DNA of 64,000 bases from Unio delphinus (taxonomy: Eukaryota > Mollusca > Bivalvia > Unionida > Unionidae). Under the pieces are notes generated by a model. It saw nothing but the letters and a program-made list of their open reading frames with translations. It was not told the DNA's origin and searched no databases. Below, piece after piece: positions 46,867-56,412 of this stretch (positions within the stretch are counted from its first letter, which is position 1; each line of letters opens with the position of its first letter). A program made the position numbers and the translations under genes. Location of the stretch: the NCBI GenBank assembly GCA_029339505.1, contig JAQISU010000171.1:446501-510500 (forward strand), read 5' to 3'.

Positions 46867-49800
46867 ATGAAAAGACCGCATCATGTTGTCGAAAAAGGAG
46901 AAAACAGTAAGGGACAGAAACGTAATGTATCGCCTAGCACAGTAGCTGAAGTCTTGGCTCAAATTCATGCCAGTGATTTTGAAGATGACATGAGTGATCC
47001 CGAATCTACACCCAGACAATCGACGTCCAAACAAAGTGCACCACCCTTAGTAAACCCTGAAAATTACTATCACATTCAAGAGACGGAAAAGCGTTCCTCT
47101 CGAAAATTTAGAACATCGGCTTACACGTATGCCGTAAAGTTTAAAGATTTCAAGTCCAATGTACCTTTGGAGAATACAGAAGGCTTCATTACCGAGGTGT
47201 GGGATTCTGTATTAACTGCATTGAAACAGCAATGTCAAGCCAAAGAAGACGATCGCTTGAGACTTTCTATTCATCACGATAATTTAAAGTCTCCCGTTTG
47301 GATCGAGTTTACTAGTCCATCACAATTAATCCCTTCCAAAGTCATTGACAAAATTCAACATGTGCAACAATCCAATGACAAGTTTCACATCACCGATGGA
47401 AAAGCCACACTGTTCATGACCCACGTGTCTCTTCCCCAGGGGACAGGACGCAAAAAAGTATTATTGGTCGACGACCTTCGCAACACCAAACTAAGTCTCG
47501 TCCGAATTAACAATCCTCAAGACCAAATGTGTTTATCCGTGCTGTCGTCGTGGGACGAACGTATGCCAACAAGAACGACACGGCAGAATGGAAAAGAGCC
47601 TGGAAAACTATTCAACAATCGGACCGAGCCAAACAAAGAAGTGAAGCAGAACTCCTGTTACAGCAAGCAGGGATATCCAAAGACACCCCTTGCGGCATTC
47701 CAGAAATGCAAAAGTTGCAAGACGTCTTGACTCCACGTTACACCTTGAAAGTACACCCTCAAGAAGTGCGTGGACCTCTTTTGTTTCGAGGTTACGATTT
47801 CAAAGACGGAAAATACATTCACGTCTATCATCACAATGGTCATTTTGATACCATTACCAGTATCACTGGATTCCTGAGATACAGTTACTACTGTGAAAAA
47901 TGTGATTATGGTTATAACAATCGAGAACAACACAAGCATTGTGGATCGAAATGTGAGGGATGTTGGGTCTCTCAACCTTGTCTGGACAAAGGACAAGAAA
48001 GAGTGCATTGCCCTGCTTGTCAGCGCACTTTTGTCAGTTCTACCTGTTACCAACAACATGTGAAGATGCAAGGTTCACAGCAGAGAAATGCTTGTCAGCT
48101 TCTGAGATTGTGCCCTACTTGTGGACAAGTCATACGTACCAATAGTACCAAGTTTCACGTTTGTCGAGGGAAGAAACGATGTCACATTTGTCACTAAATC
48201 GTGGATTTGGAGCACGAATGCTTCATTCAAAAATATCAACTCCTACCAGAAGATACCCAGAAGAAAGGAAATTTTATCTTTTTTGATTTCGAATCCATGC
48301 AAGAGACCGGTATTCACATTCCTAATTTCTGCGTGGCTCACCGTGCGTGCGAGAAGTGCATCCAAGAACCTATCTTTAGTTATTGCCCTCACTGTAGCAA
48401 AATTCCTGGAGGACGTGAAAAAATCTTTCGAGGGTCAAACACGCTAGCCAATTTTGCCCGATGGATTCTAAACCCTATTGACGAAACGTGGAGTCCAGAA
48501 GACATCGAACGTTACGGCGATTGTCATTGCCATGCCACGGTCATGGCTCACAATTTCTCGGGATACGATGGGCAATTTCTGCTCAGATACTATTCGGAAC
48601 AAAGTACCGAACGACCTCAAGTGACTTTGAACGGAGCCAAAATCATTTCTATGCAAGTAGGACAAGTACAGTTTAAAGATTCGATGAGTTACTTGGCCAT
48701 GCCTTTGAGTCGCATGCCTAAAACGTTTGGTATGACAGAAATGGCTAAAGGTTATTTTCCACACTTTTTCAATACCGAAGCCAATCAACATACCGTTCTA
48801 CCCCATTTGCCTGAGGCTGACGACTACGACCCCGATAACATGCGCGCCGAACAACGAGAAGCTTTCCATGCTTGGTACCAGACTCACGCCTCGGACCCCT
48901 TTGACTTTCAAGAAGAAATGTTAAAGTACTGTCGATCTGACGTTGATATTTTACGACGCTGCTGTGGAAAATTTCGAGAATTGTTCATGGAATACGGAGG
49001 GATCGATCCTTTGAAAGAAGCTTGTACCATTGCCAAAGCGTGTTCTTTAGTGTACCGAAAACGCTTTATGCCTGAAAATACTCTAGCAGTCATCAGTCCT
49101 CAAACGACAAATTTTGTCAAACGTCAATACTCGGTCAAAGCCTTACGCTGGCTCCATTATTTGTGCGACAAGGAAGAGAAATGGATCCAACACGCTCGCA
49201 ACGGAGGAGGCGAAAAGACCATCGGAACGTATTCGGTGGATGGATGGGACTTAGAAAACCCTCAGATCGTGTACGAGTTTAACGGATGCTTATTTCACGG
49301 ATGTCCCCTATGCTTCCCTCAGCGTAACACCAAAAATCAGTTTTTACAAAGGACTATGGAAGACTTGTACCAGTCCACGTGTCAGCGACGTTTGAAGTTA
49401 GAACAGCAAGGATACCAGGTAGTGGAAATGTGGGAACACGAGTACGATCAGCGTTTGAAAACCGATCCCGAGTTTAAACACATCGTAGAAAGTTACAATC
49501 TGGTGGACCCCTTGAACCCTCGGGATAGTTTGTACGGAGGACGAACGAATGCCACCTGTTTGCTGTACCAAGCGGACGAGGAGAAGGGAGAAGAAATCAA
49601 ATACTTGGACGTGTGTTCGTTGTATCCTTACGTGTGCAAATATTGTCACTTTCCCGTAGGGCATCCACAATTGATGACAGAACACATTGACCTGGACCAC
49701 ATTCGTCAGTACGAAGGATTAATCAAGTGCAAAGTCTTACCTCCCACAGACTTGTACCATCCCGTTTTACCTTACCATTACCAAGGAAAACTAATGTTTC

Positions 49801-50984
49801 TTTTGTGTCGCACATGTACCGAAACGTGCAACCAAGACCAACCTTGTCAGCACAGCCAGGAAGAACGCACCTTGACAGGAACGTGGGTGAGCGTGGAATT
49901 GTTTAAAGCTCTGGACTTGGGATACCAACTGTTAGAAGTGTACGAAATTTATCACTTTCCCAAGACACAACAATACCGCAAGGGCGACGAGACACAGAAA
50001 GGTATTTTTGCAGACTACGTGGATGCCTTTTTAAAACTAAAACAAGAAGCTAGTGGCTATCCGTCCTGGTGTCACACTCCCGAAGACCAAAAGATATTCA
50101 AAGAAAAATATAGGGAGTAGGAAGGCATCACTTTAGACCACATCGAGAAAAACGAAGGAAGGCGATCGTTTGCCAAAGTGATGCTCAATTGTTTGTGGGG
50201 TAAAATGGCACAACGACCGTCTTTACCCAAGACGGAGTATTTGTCTGAACCTTCTCGCTACTTCCAGATGATTCACGACAAAACCAAAGTCATGAAACAC
50301 GTGGACGTCATTCGTGAGGACTTGATCTTAGTTAATTACGAAGAAGAACTAGACTTTATAGAAGCCGACAAATTTGGCAATGTCATCATTGCTGCTTACG
50401 TGACAGCCCACGCTCGCTTAAAATTGTACGAAGTGTTAGAACTGTTAGGAGATCGTGTGTTGTATTTTGACACGGACAGTTGCATCTACATTCATCGGCC
50501 GAACCAGTGCAACCCTGTCATCGAAGGAGACCGATTAGGAGCCTGGACCGATGAACATCCCGACGACAAGATTCTATGTTTTGCAAGTGGCGGTCCTAAA
50601 AATTACGGCTACGAATACCTAGACCCTCAAGGAGAAATGCACACCGAATGTAAAGTGAAAGGATTGACTCTCAATTATCGCACCAGTCGAGTGGTGAACT
50701 TTGACGTACTTCAAGAAGCCTTACAGTTGGGACAGGATGAAACGTTTAAAGTGACTACCCACGAACCACACAAGATTACTCGTTTACCCACACACCAAAT
50801 CGTTAGTCGACCTTTGGAAAAAGTCTATCAAATCGTGTACCAAAAAAGAGTACGACTTCCCAATCACTTCACTCTACCGTACGGTCACATCGAAATTGGG
50901 CAGCATATAAAAGGACTATTGTCTAAGACCCATAGTTCATTTGTCACTACATTGACCAAGCGAAACAAAAATGAATCCATTTAA
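46867..50984 (+). pseudogene. polB: Protein-primed DNA polymerase B with one frameshift and two stops
   Basis: The frame begins at ATG 46867, changes at about 47525 (one-base loss near TGTTTATCC), and then runs to 50984 with TAA at 48195-48197 and TAG at 50118-50120 in the same frame. Together about 1,370 codons, the usual Polinton size. Exonuclease motifs: FDFES at 48282, NFSGYDGQF near 48552 and YCRSDVDIL near 48928. Polymerase motifs: A DVCSLYP near 49608, B LNCLWGK near 50184 and C FDTDS at 50466-50480. A Cys-rich region (CEKC...CPAC) precedes the exonuclease. The second stop separates motif A from B, so no single product could be active. It would replicate the element from protein primers. 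Confidence 0.95.
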
Positions 50985-51639
50985 ACAGACATCATTCAAA
51001 TTTGAGGGTTGTAAAACAAATGTACCTTCCTCAAGTGTGAAAAGTACTGAATGGATAAGACCTATGCATTGTAACGGTCGTTGTCCGGAAGGAAACTGTA
51101 AGTGTCCTTGCGGTTTGCACTGTAATTGCGTTACAGAGTGGAGCGATTATAAACCTTGTGATTGTAGTGATGCCAGATGCTGTGGCCTTAGCGATTCAGC
51201 AGGATATCGTGGGAACGCTGCTATGACTACTACCCCTATATCTACCGTGGAAATTGATGCTGTGCGTGTCAAACCTGTGGGATGCGAAAGCGATGCCACA
51301 CGTTATCGTGGACTCCTAGGAATTTCACCGTACCTACATCAAACTGAAGTGAGGAGAGTTGAATATTCGTTCCCTGTGCGCTTGCCTGAAAACTGTCACT
51401 TTAAACGTCGACTCCAAACCTTCAAAGATAAATGGCCAAAATATTTGCCTGGACCAACTCCTGAAGAATTAGCCAGAGCTGGATTTTTCTACTCGGGCGT
51501 AGGGGATAAAGTCAAGTGCTTCAGTTGTGGTGTGTCCATTTACGAGTGGGAACATAAAGATACCGCTTACCTGGAACATGCTCGATGGTCTCCGAATTGT
51601 CAATACCTACCTTTAGTAGGACCGAGGGATTGGAAGTGA
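50971..51639 (+). CDS. BIR-domain protein with cysteine-rich N-terminus
   Basis: The C-terminal ~75 residues form a BIR domain: RLQTFKDKWP, then LARAGFFYSG, DKVKCFSCG, YEWEHKDT, and EHARWSPNC. The zinc ligands C-x2-C, H and C are present. The N-terminal half has a separate Cys-rich block (CNGRCPEGNCKCPCGLHCNC) of unknown type. BIR domains occur in inhibitor-of-apoptosis proteins and survivin, and viruses such as baculoviruses carry them. No RING finger is present, so a BIR-only protein is indicated; its effect on cell death or mitosis is inferred. It overlaps the polB end by 14 bases in another frame. Confidence 0.88.
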   Translation: MNPFKQTSFKFEGCKTNVPSSSVKSTEWIRPMHCNGRCPEGNCKCPCGLHCNCVTEWSDYKPCDCSDARCCGLSDSAGYRGNAAMTTTPISTVEIDAVRVKPVGCESDATRYRGLLGISPYLHQTEVRRVEYSFPVRLPENCHFKRRLQTFKDKWPKYLPGPTPEELARAGFFYSGVGDKVKCFSCGVSIYEWEHKDTAYLEHARWSPNCQYLPLVGPRDWK

Positions 51640-51651
51640 CACTACTACTTC

Positions 51652-52020
51652 ATGGCGTTGAACAAACCAAGACCAGTATATAATATAAAACATAATATTC
51701 AAGGATTACCAAAAGAATTGCAAGAGAAGATCTACAAGGACGTTTGGCAAAGCCTTGCGAAAGGAAAATCTCAAGGAGTGACTGTAGAACTTTTGTGTCG
51801 TGAAATTCACAAGAGGAAAGTGACAAAAATTAACCAACATGTTAGATTTCTCTGGATCAAGGGTGTTTTTTTGCTCTGTTTCCAATTTAGTACGTTTACA
51901 TCTGAAGATACTTTGATCCTTCTTAATCGTTACCCTGAATGGCAGTGGGACGAAATTACAGGTTATATTAATCACTTTCGCTTTTGGAGGAGATTTGATT
52001 CTGTGCAGAATATAGACTGA
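51652..52020 (+). CDS. Unidentified 122-residue protein
   Basis: It starts 12 bases after the BIR gene. The segment LPKELQEKIYKDVW resembles an F-box or SOCS-box start (LPxEL-x2-KI), followed by a positively charged helix and a hydrophobic stretch FLWIKGVFLLCFQF. No firm family. The frame is intact and codon use matches the neighbours. Confidence 0.6.
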   Translation: MALNKPRPVYNIKHNIQGLPKELQEKIYKDVWQSLAKGKSQGVTVELLCREIHKRKVTKINQHVRFLWIKGVFLLCFQFSTFTSEDTLILLNRYPEWQWDEITGYINHFRFWRRFDSVQNID

Positions 52021-52040
52021 TGGTTTTCGACCTAAAGAAG

Positions 52041-52048
52041 TATAAAAG
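52041..52048 (+). promoter_or_regulatory. TATA box
   Basis: TATAAAAG, ten bases before the ATG at 52058; either a very short leader or a start further down. Confidence 0.45.
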
Positions 52049-52057
52049 AGAACGACC

Positions 52058-52529
52058 ATGCCACAACCTTTATCACTAGTGATCCAACAGATTCCATGGA
52101 AGGATATCAATGAGAAGATTCACACAGTGAAAGATTACGAACACTTATTGCAAGAACTGTGCCCTATGAATTGGGGTCGACGTGTAGTGTGTGTTTTAGT
52201 GACTTGCTTTCTGGGATTTCGTTTACCTGTCGATTCCTTGTGGACACTTTACGAACACTACCTACCAAAAAAAAGACAGTATGGTGACACCTTTAAATGT
52301 CCACGAGAGGCTCATTCTGTTCAAAGCCTTGCGGTTTCATCTGGATACGTCTCGACCTCTACAGGAAAAAAAGATTCGGAAACTTTTACGTACGGAAGCA
52401 GTGTACGAAGATGTGTGTGTAGCTTGTGATTTACACCCTCATTGGACAGATGTACGTCACTGGAAAAGTTGGGATTTTGAGGCGTGGACAAACGAAACAT
52501 CCCATTATGCCCAAACGTTGTGTTCCTAA
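52058..52529 (+). pseudogene. Unidentified protein gene with a probable frameshift at an A-run
   Basis: The frame from 52058 reads naturally (IPWKDINEKIHTVKDYEHLL) up to YLPKKRQYG, then becomes Ser/Thr-rich and ends at 52429. Another frame takes over with protein-like content from about 52281 (RLILFKALRFHLDTSRPLQE) to 52529. The switch falls at a run of eight A (52264-52271), so a one-base change or programmed slippage is likely. No family recognised. Confidence 0.5.
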
Positions 52530-52959
52530 AATTCATCGTCGAGTGAAAAAAGGCACTTTTAAACCTGTGTTAGTGACAGTACCAGAAGAAGAAGAGAAAG
52601 AATCTGTCACCCAGGACAATCCCTCTGTTCAAGACAGAACTGTCATGAACATTCCCCCACAAAGACCCTTTCGCGAAGACACTTATGTGACTATACCTCA
52701 TGTAGAGGAGACTATAAGAACATTACGCACTACCTGTAGGAGACGTTCATTACCCAAATCATGTTGTACAGTAACTTGTTTATATGTCACTTTGATCGTT
52801 TCCCTGTTTATTTTATTCCTGTATTTATCCATTTGGCTATTATATATATTTGTCTTTCGTGTTGCATTGAAATTAACGTGTCTTGAAAAAAAGTATAAAA
52901 ACCTCTTGTCTTGTCTGTTTTTGTGTCAATACTGTCATAAACTACACGACAATGGCTAA
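52507..52959 (+). CDS. Basic single-pass membrane protein
   Basis: From ATG 52507 the product is 150 residues: a basic N-terminus (MPKRCVPKIHRRVKKG), an acidic EEEEKE patch, and a long hydrophobic segment YVTLIVSLFILFLYLSIWLL (about residues 97-116 and onwards) that must be membrane-embedded. The tail carries the promoter of the next gene (TATAAAAA at 52894). It overlaps the preceding frame by 23 bases and the ATPase start by 8. Function unknown; possibly an envelope or inner-membrane protein. Confidence 0.6.
   Translation: MPKRCVPKIHRRVKKGTFKPVLVTVPEEEEKESVTQDNPSVQDRTVMNIPPQRPFREDTYVTIPHVEETIRTLRTTCRRRSLPKSCCTVTCLYVTLIVSLFILFLYLSIWLLYIFVFRVALKLTCLEKKYKNLLSCLFLCQYCHKLHDNG
52894..52901 (+). 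promoter_or_regulatory. TATA box of the ATPase gene
   Basis: TATAAAAA followed by CCTCTTGTCTTGTCT. A very similar arrangement (TATAAAAACCTTG) precedes the next gene at 53660, suggesting a shared late-type promoter. Confidence 0.65.
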
Positions 52960-53653
52960 CTCTACTATTTCTACTACTCCTTCCTCCTCCACATTCAAAG
53001 TCATTGACGTACACTTAGATCATGCAAGTTGAGAAGCCTTGTATCTTCGTCATCCTTTTAACATGTTAATTGCTGGACCGAGCGGTTCAGGCAAAACCGA
53101 ATTTGTGAAACGTTTGATCGAACATAAACATCATTTGATCGATCGTCCACCTCAGCGTATCGTGTGGTGTTACAAAGAGTGGCAAACGTCATACAGCCTC
53201 TTGCAAGAAAGTCAAGGGGATTCCATTGTATTTGTGGAAGGCATTCCTAAAGAAGACGAGGGGATCGTGTCTGACACTAGTCAAAAGCATTGGGTTATTT
53301 TTGACGACATGTTAGGAGAAGACGAAGACGAAATTAAACTGTGGCTTACACGTAAAGGGCATCATCGTAATGCCAGTGTCATTTATATTACACAAAATTT
53401 ATTTCAACAAAGTAAAGCCTATCGTACCATTAGTCTCAATGCTCATTACGTGGTCTTGTTTAAAAGTCCTCGAGATAAATCACAAGTGCAAGTCTTAGCC
53501 AAACAGTTAGGAACACCTTGGCTGACTCATGCGTACGAAGATGCCACTCAAACGCCACACGCCTATTTACTCGTGGATTTAAAACCCACTACCCCTGATT
53601 ATTTGCGATTTCGTACACGTCCTCGCCGTCGACATAACCCTATGAAGCACTAA
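52952..53653 (+). pseudogene. Packaging ATPase with a premature stop near the N-terminus
   Basis: From ATG 52952 the frame reads MANSTISTTPSSSTFKVIDV, meets TGA at 53030-53032, then continues in the same frame to 53653. The downstream part has Walker A AGPSGSGKT (~53075), Walker B HWVIFDDM and the sensor VIYITQN, then DKSQVQVLAKQL, as in Polinton ATPases. Reinitiation at the ATG of MLIAGPSG (53063) would give a nearly complete ATPase domain, so activity is not excluded. Confidence 0.92.
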
Positions 53654-53659
53654 AAAATC

Positions 53660-53667
53660 TATAAAAA
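53660..53667 (+). promoter_or_regulatory. TATA box of the 53706 gene
   Basis: TATAAAAA followed by CCTTGGGTTACTTTAACCTTGTCT, similar to the promoter at 52894. Confidence 0.65.
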
Positions 53668-53705
53668 CCTTGGGTTACTTTAACCTTGTCTCATATATCG
53701 TCAAC

Positions 53706-54599
53706 ATGACATCCCTTCAGGCTCATCTTCCCATCAAATTGATTCGTGCCTTGTACTGCATCAGTCGCGAAAAAAATCCACAAAGACGTGCTCACGTCTT
53801 AGATGCCAGTCTCAAAGAAGTCTTACGATGGTTTACGGTGACAGCACGTCAAATACTGCAAGGCATCATTCACATTCCACATCAAACCAAACGCTTTTTT
53901 GACAGAAACAAAACAGCCTTGACACAACTAGCCAATCCTCGCATCGACACTCAAATCAAAAAGCAAATCATATTGAAACTTGGAGGTAGTGGTTCTCTAG
54001 GAGGTGTCATCATTCGTTCACTTTTAAAATGGGATCCCAATGCTCCCAAAGTTCATCCCAAGAAAAAAAAAACCAAACGAACCCAAAAGAAAAAGAACAA
54101 GGTTGGCAAGACCAAATCACAGAAAAAGAAAAGTCCACAGAAAAAACCAGTCCCTCGCAAAAGAGGCACTTCAGCCAGGACACAACCTTACCTTCGTCAA
54201 CCACAACCTGTAAGAAAAGATCTACAAGGACGTTTGGTAGGGACTACGTTGCCAGTAGCCTCAGGGGCTTCCACTTCTCCGTTGCGGTTGATGCCTGCCA
54301 AAACCAATTTGACACACGTTTTTCCTAATTTGATGAAACATTGGAAATCTGCGTCTCCCAAAACGTCTCCTTCACCGGTGACACCCTCGTCCACATTAGC
54401 GTCAGTAGCAGCTGCTCACAAAGTACCTGCTCCCAAAGTCAAAGTTCAAGAAAGATCTGGCATGTTAAAGAGTTTACTAGATTTGTCCAAACAAGAACTG
54501 TCACGATTGAGTCCATTGCGAACTCCTTCACGACGTGTGTTACCTGCCATGAAGTTGATACGACGCAAAGATAATCAGTGGCGTCGTATTCCAGTATAA
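53706..54599 (+). CDS. Large basic core-like protein
   Basis: ATG 53706 (MTSLQAHLPIKLIRAL) fits the TATA box 40 bases upstream. The 297-residue protein has a N-terminal helical part with NKTALTQLANPRI and a GGSGSLGG turn, like the conserved small basic proteins of Polinton/adintovirus genomes. A very Lys-rich block then runs from about residue 118 (KKKKTKRTQKKKNK and similar), followed by a Pro/Ser-rich C-terminus. Most probably it condenses DNA in the particle, as adenovirus core proteins do (inference). Confidence 0.65.
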   Translation: MTSLQAHLPIKLIRALYCISREKNPQRRAHVLDASLKEVLRWFTVTARQILQGIIHIPHQTKRFFDRNKTALTQLANPRIDTQIKKQIILKLGGSGSLGGVIIRSLLKWDPNAPKVHPKKKKTKRTQKKKNKVGKTKSQKKKSPQKKPVPRKRGTSARTQPYLRQPQPVRKDLQGRLVGTTLPVASGASTSPLRLMPAKTNLTHVFPNLMKHWKSASPKTSPSPVTPSSTLASVAAAHKVPAPKVKVQERSGMLKSLLDLSKQELSRLSPLRTPSRRVLPAMKLIRRKDNQWRRIPV

Positions 54600-54658
54600 A
54601 ATATGACTTGAGGACCACAACAGGAATCAGTATTTTCTGTACCACTGCTGAACACTCA

Positions 54659-54805
54659 ATGATGTCTCCTCAAAAACGTACACACCATAACCCTCGACGT
54701 TCTGCTACCCAAAAAGGAAAAGGAAAAAGACAATGTCGTCATCTCACCAAAAGCTTTAAAACCAAACATCAACGTCCTTTAAAGAAAAAGCAGTCACCAA
54801 AATGA
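54659..54805 (+). CDS. Small Arg/Lys-rich peptide (48 residues)
   Basis: MMSPQKRTHHNPRRSATQKG continues with KGKRQCRH and ends KKKQSPK; about half the residues are basic. TATAAAAT at 54595 precedes it. Size and charge recall adenovirus mu-type core peptides, but homology cannot be shown by eye. Confidence 0.5.
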   Translation: MMSPQKRTHHNPRRSATQKGKGKRQCRHLTKSFKTKHQRPLKKKQSPK

Positions 54806-54936
54806 AGGATCCTTTGACAATTTTGGGAAACACATTGTTACCTTTTTGACGAAGCGCTAGTTCCCAAAAAAGTAAATAAAAGAGAGTGTGTACCAAGTCA
54901 TTGACACCAGTGGTATTGTGAAACGAACAAGCAAAG

Positions 54937-55154
54937 ATGCCCCCCCCCTCGCACAAAACATTCTTATTCACCCCCCAAAAGGAAATAAAAGGAAAGGACG
55001 TTTAGCCAAACATCGACACGTTCGTCGTCCAAAAACCCAAAAGAAAATATCCGTCCGTCAAAAGAAAAAGATGTTAGTGCAACGTGGAGGATGGTTATTT
55101 GAATCTTTTTTAAGAAATCATGTGATGCCACATATGAATCAACAAAAAACATAA
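54937..55154 (+). pseudogene. Truncated, frameshifted paralogue of the 55212 gene
   Basis: The leader and start (TTGACACCAGTG, GAACAAGCAAAGATGCC) copy those of the gene at 55212. A nine-C run after the ATG shifts the frame, and about 60 central codons are missing. The second half is open in another frame and reads LAKHRHVRRPKTQKK and KKKMLVQRGGWLF, nearly identical to its neighbour. It is a local duplicate that decayed. Confidence 0.75.
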
Positions 55155-55211
55155 AAGGGTGTGTATTCCAAGTCATTGACGTCAGTGTAATTGTGGAACG
55201 AACAAGCAAAG

Positions 55212-55670
55212 ATGCCACCTCGCACAAAACATTCTTCTTCACTCCCCAAGGGAAAGAAAAGGACAGGACTACCTCCTCGTTTAGTCAAACACGGAGATGT
55301 GTTGTCTGTCCTGTCCAAAGCCTCTCCACCCATGCGAAAACAAATCATTAAAATGGCCTCCAAAGATGTCATCGATACCGTGTGCGAATGTTGTTTGAAT
55401 GTTTTGAAAGGCACGATACCTTTGTCTTCACACCAGAAAAAATGCTTAGCCAAACATCGACACGTTCTTCGTCAAATGGTCCAAAAGAAAATACCCGTCC
55501 GTCAAAAGAAAAAGATGCTGGTGCAACGGGGAGGATTTTTACCCATTATTGCTCCTTTGTTGACAAGTATTATACCAGATTTGCTACTAGGGATGACTCA
55601 AGGGATGATGCCCCAAGGGATGGGTCAAGGGATGTCACAAGGGTTTATCCATGGAATGGGTAGAAGATAA
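55212..55670 (+). CDS. Conserved Polinton small core protein (KKxLVQRGGFL type)
   Basis: 152 residues: a basic start (MPPRTKHSSSLPKGKKR), a region with three cysteines (DTVCECCLNVL), then LAKHRHVLRQM and KKKMLVQRGGFLPIIAPLL, and a Gly/Met-rich tail (MTQGMMPQGMGQGMSQG). The combination of basic stretch, QRGGFL turn and hydrophobic helix is common to a small protein in Polintons and adintoviruses, thought to be capsid- or core-associated. ATAAAAGGG at 55152 is a likely promoter element. Confidence 0.75.
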   Translation: MPPRTKHSSSLPKGKKRTGLPPRLVKHGDVLSVLSKASPPMRKQIIKMASKDVIDTVCECCLNVLKGTIPLSSHQKKCLAKHRHVLRQMVQKKIPVRQKKKMLVQRGGFLPIIAPLLTSIIPDLLLGMTQGMMPQGMGQGMSQGFIHGMGRR

Positions 55671-55679
55671 AAGGGCATT

Positions 55680-56408
55680 ATGGAGCACCACAATCTCAGA
55701 CATAACCTTTGGAAGCCTATGGAAGGACGAAAACTGACTTTAGTTCCTTACAAACGATGGATGGAATACCATCGTTGGCAAGAACAACGTACCCCCCATT
55801 TACCACCCAATCCTAATTTGAACGAGATGTCCCAATTACAACACGAATTGCAATCCTTGATGCATCGTCACGATTTGTCCGAAACCGAAAAATCACAAAA
55901 GTACGGTCAACTCTTGAAACGACTGCAGCTCTTTCATCGAAAAGCTGTGGAACAAACAGCTCAACCCACTTTGTCCGATTTTAAGGCTCTAATGAATAAC
56001 CCGTCACCCTCACCCTCTGCAGTGGTTAAAACAGACGTTACTCCACCATTACCCAAGGAAGAAGAACCCCAGGATCTCTTTCAATCACCCACCACCACCA
56101 CTCCCATTTCGAGTAAGATTGCCGATTCCTTGTTAACCCCTTCCCCCACTCCTCCACGAGAAAAACTCAAAACTTGGGTTAAAAAGATGATGGCCACTCC
56201 TTCTTCGACAGAAGTGAAAAAGAAAGAAAGGAAAGCAGAAGTGAAAAAAGAAAAGAAGGCCAAAGAAGCTATCTCATTACCTCCACTACCACCACCAATA
56301 CCCTCGACGTCAACTCCTGTGGCCCATCGGACACGTAAAACCGTTTCCAAACAACCCCCATTCCGTCCCACCCAAAGCAATATCCTCGAAGAGTGGGTAC
56401 CTTATTAA
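55680..56408 (+). CDS. Conserved Polinton protein of unknown function
   Basis: 242 residues. The first 100 contain RKLTLVPYKRW and the helical block MSQLQHELQSLMHRHDLSET, followed by EKSQKYGQLLKRL; this DL-x-E-x2-K-x2-Y-x2-L-x2-RL pattern recurs in proteins found next to the integrase or capsid genes in many Polinton-like elements. The rest is Pro/Ser/Thr- and Lys-rich and ends with RPTQSNILEEWVPY. A structural or scaffolding role is possible. Confidence 0.7.
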   Translation: MEHHNLRHNLWKPMEGRKLTLVPYKRWMEYHRWQEQRTPHLPPNPNLNEMSQLQHELQSLMHRHDLSETEKSQKYGQLLKRLQLFHRKAVEQTAQPTLSDFKALMNNPSPSPSAVVKTDVTPPLPKEEEPQDLFQSPTTTTPISSKIADSLLTPSPTPPREKLKTWVKKMMATPSSTEVKKKERKAEVKKEKKAKEAISLPPLPPPIPSTSTPVAHRTRKTVSKQPPFRPTQSNILEEWVPY

Positions 56409-56412
56409 CTAA

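Noticed and set aside
47658..48071. Minus-strand ORFs inside polB (also 48468-48791, 49398-49700)
   Set aside because: Antisense shadows of a recognisable coding frame; no domains and no promoter signals.
48195..50120. Stop-codon recoding (TAA/TAG read as amino acid) in polB
   Set aside because: Other genes use TAA and TAG as normal terminators and a frameshift is present as well, so decay is the simpler explanation.
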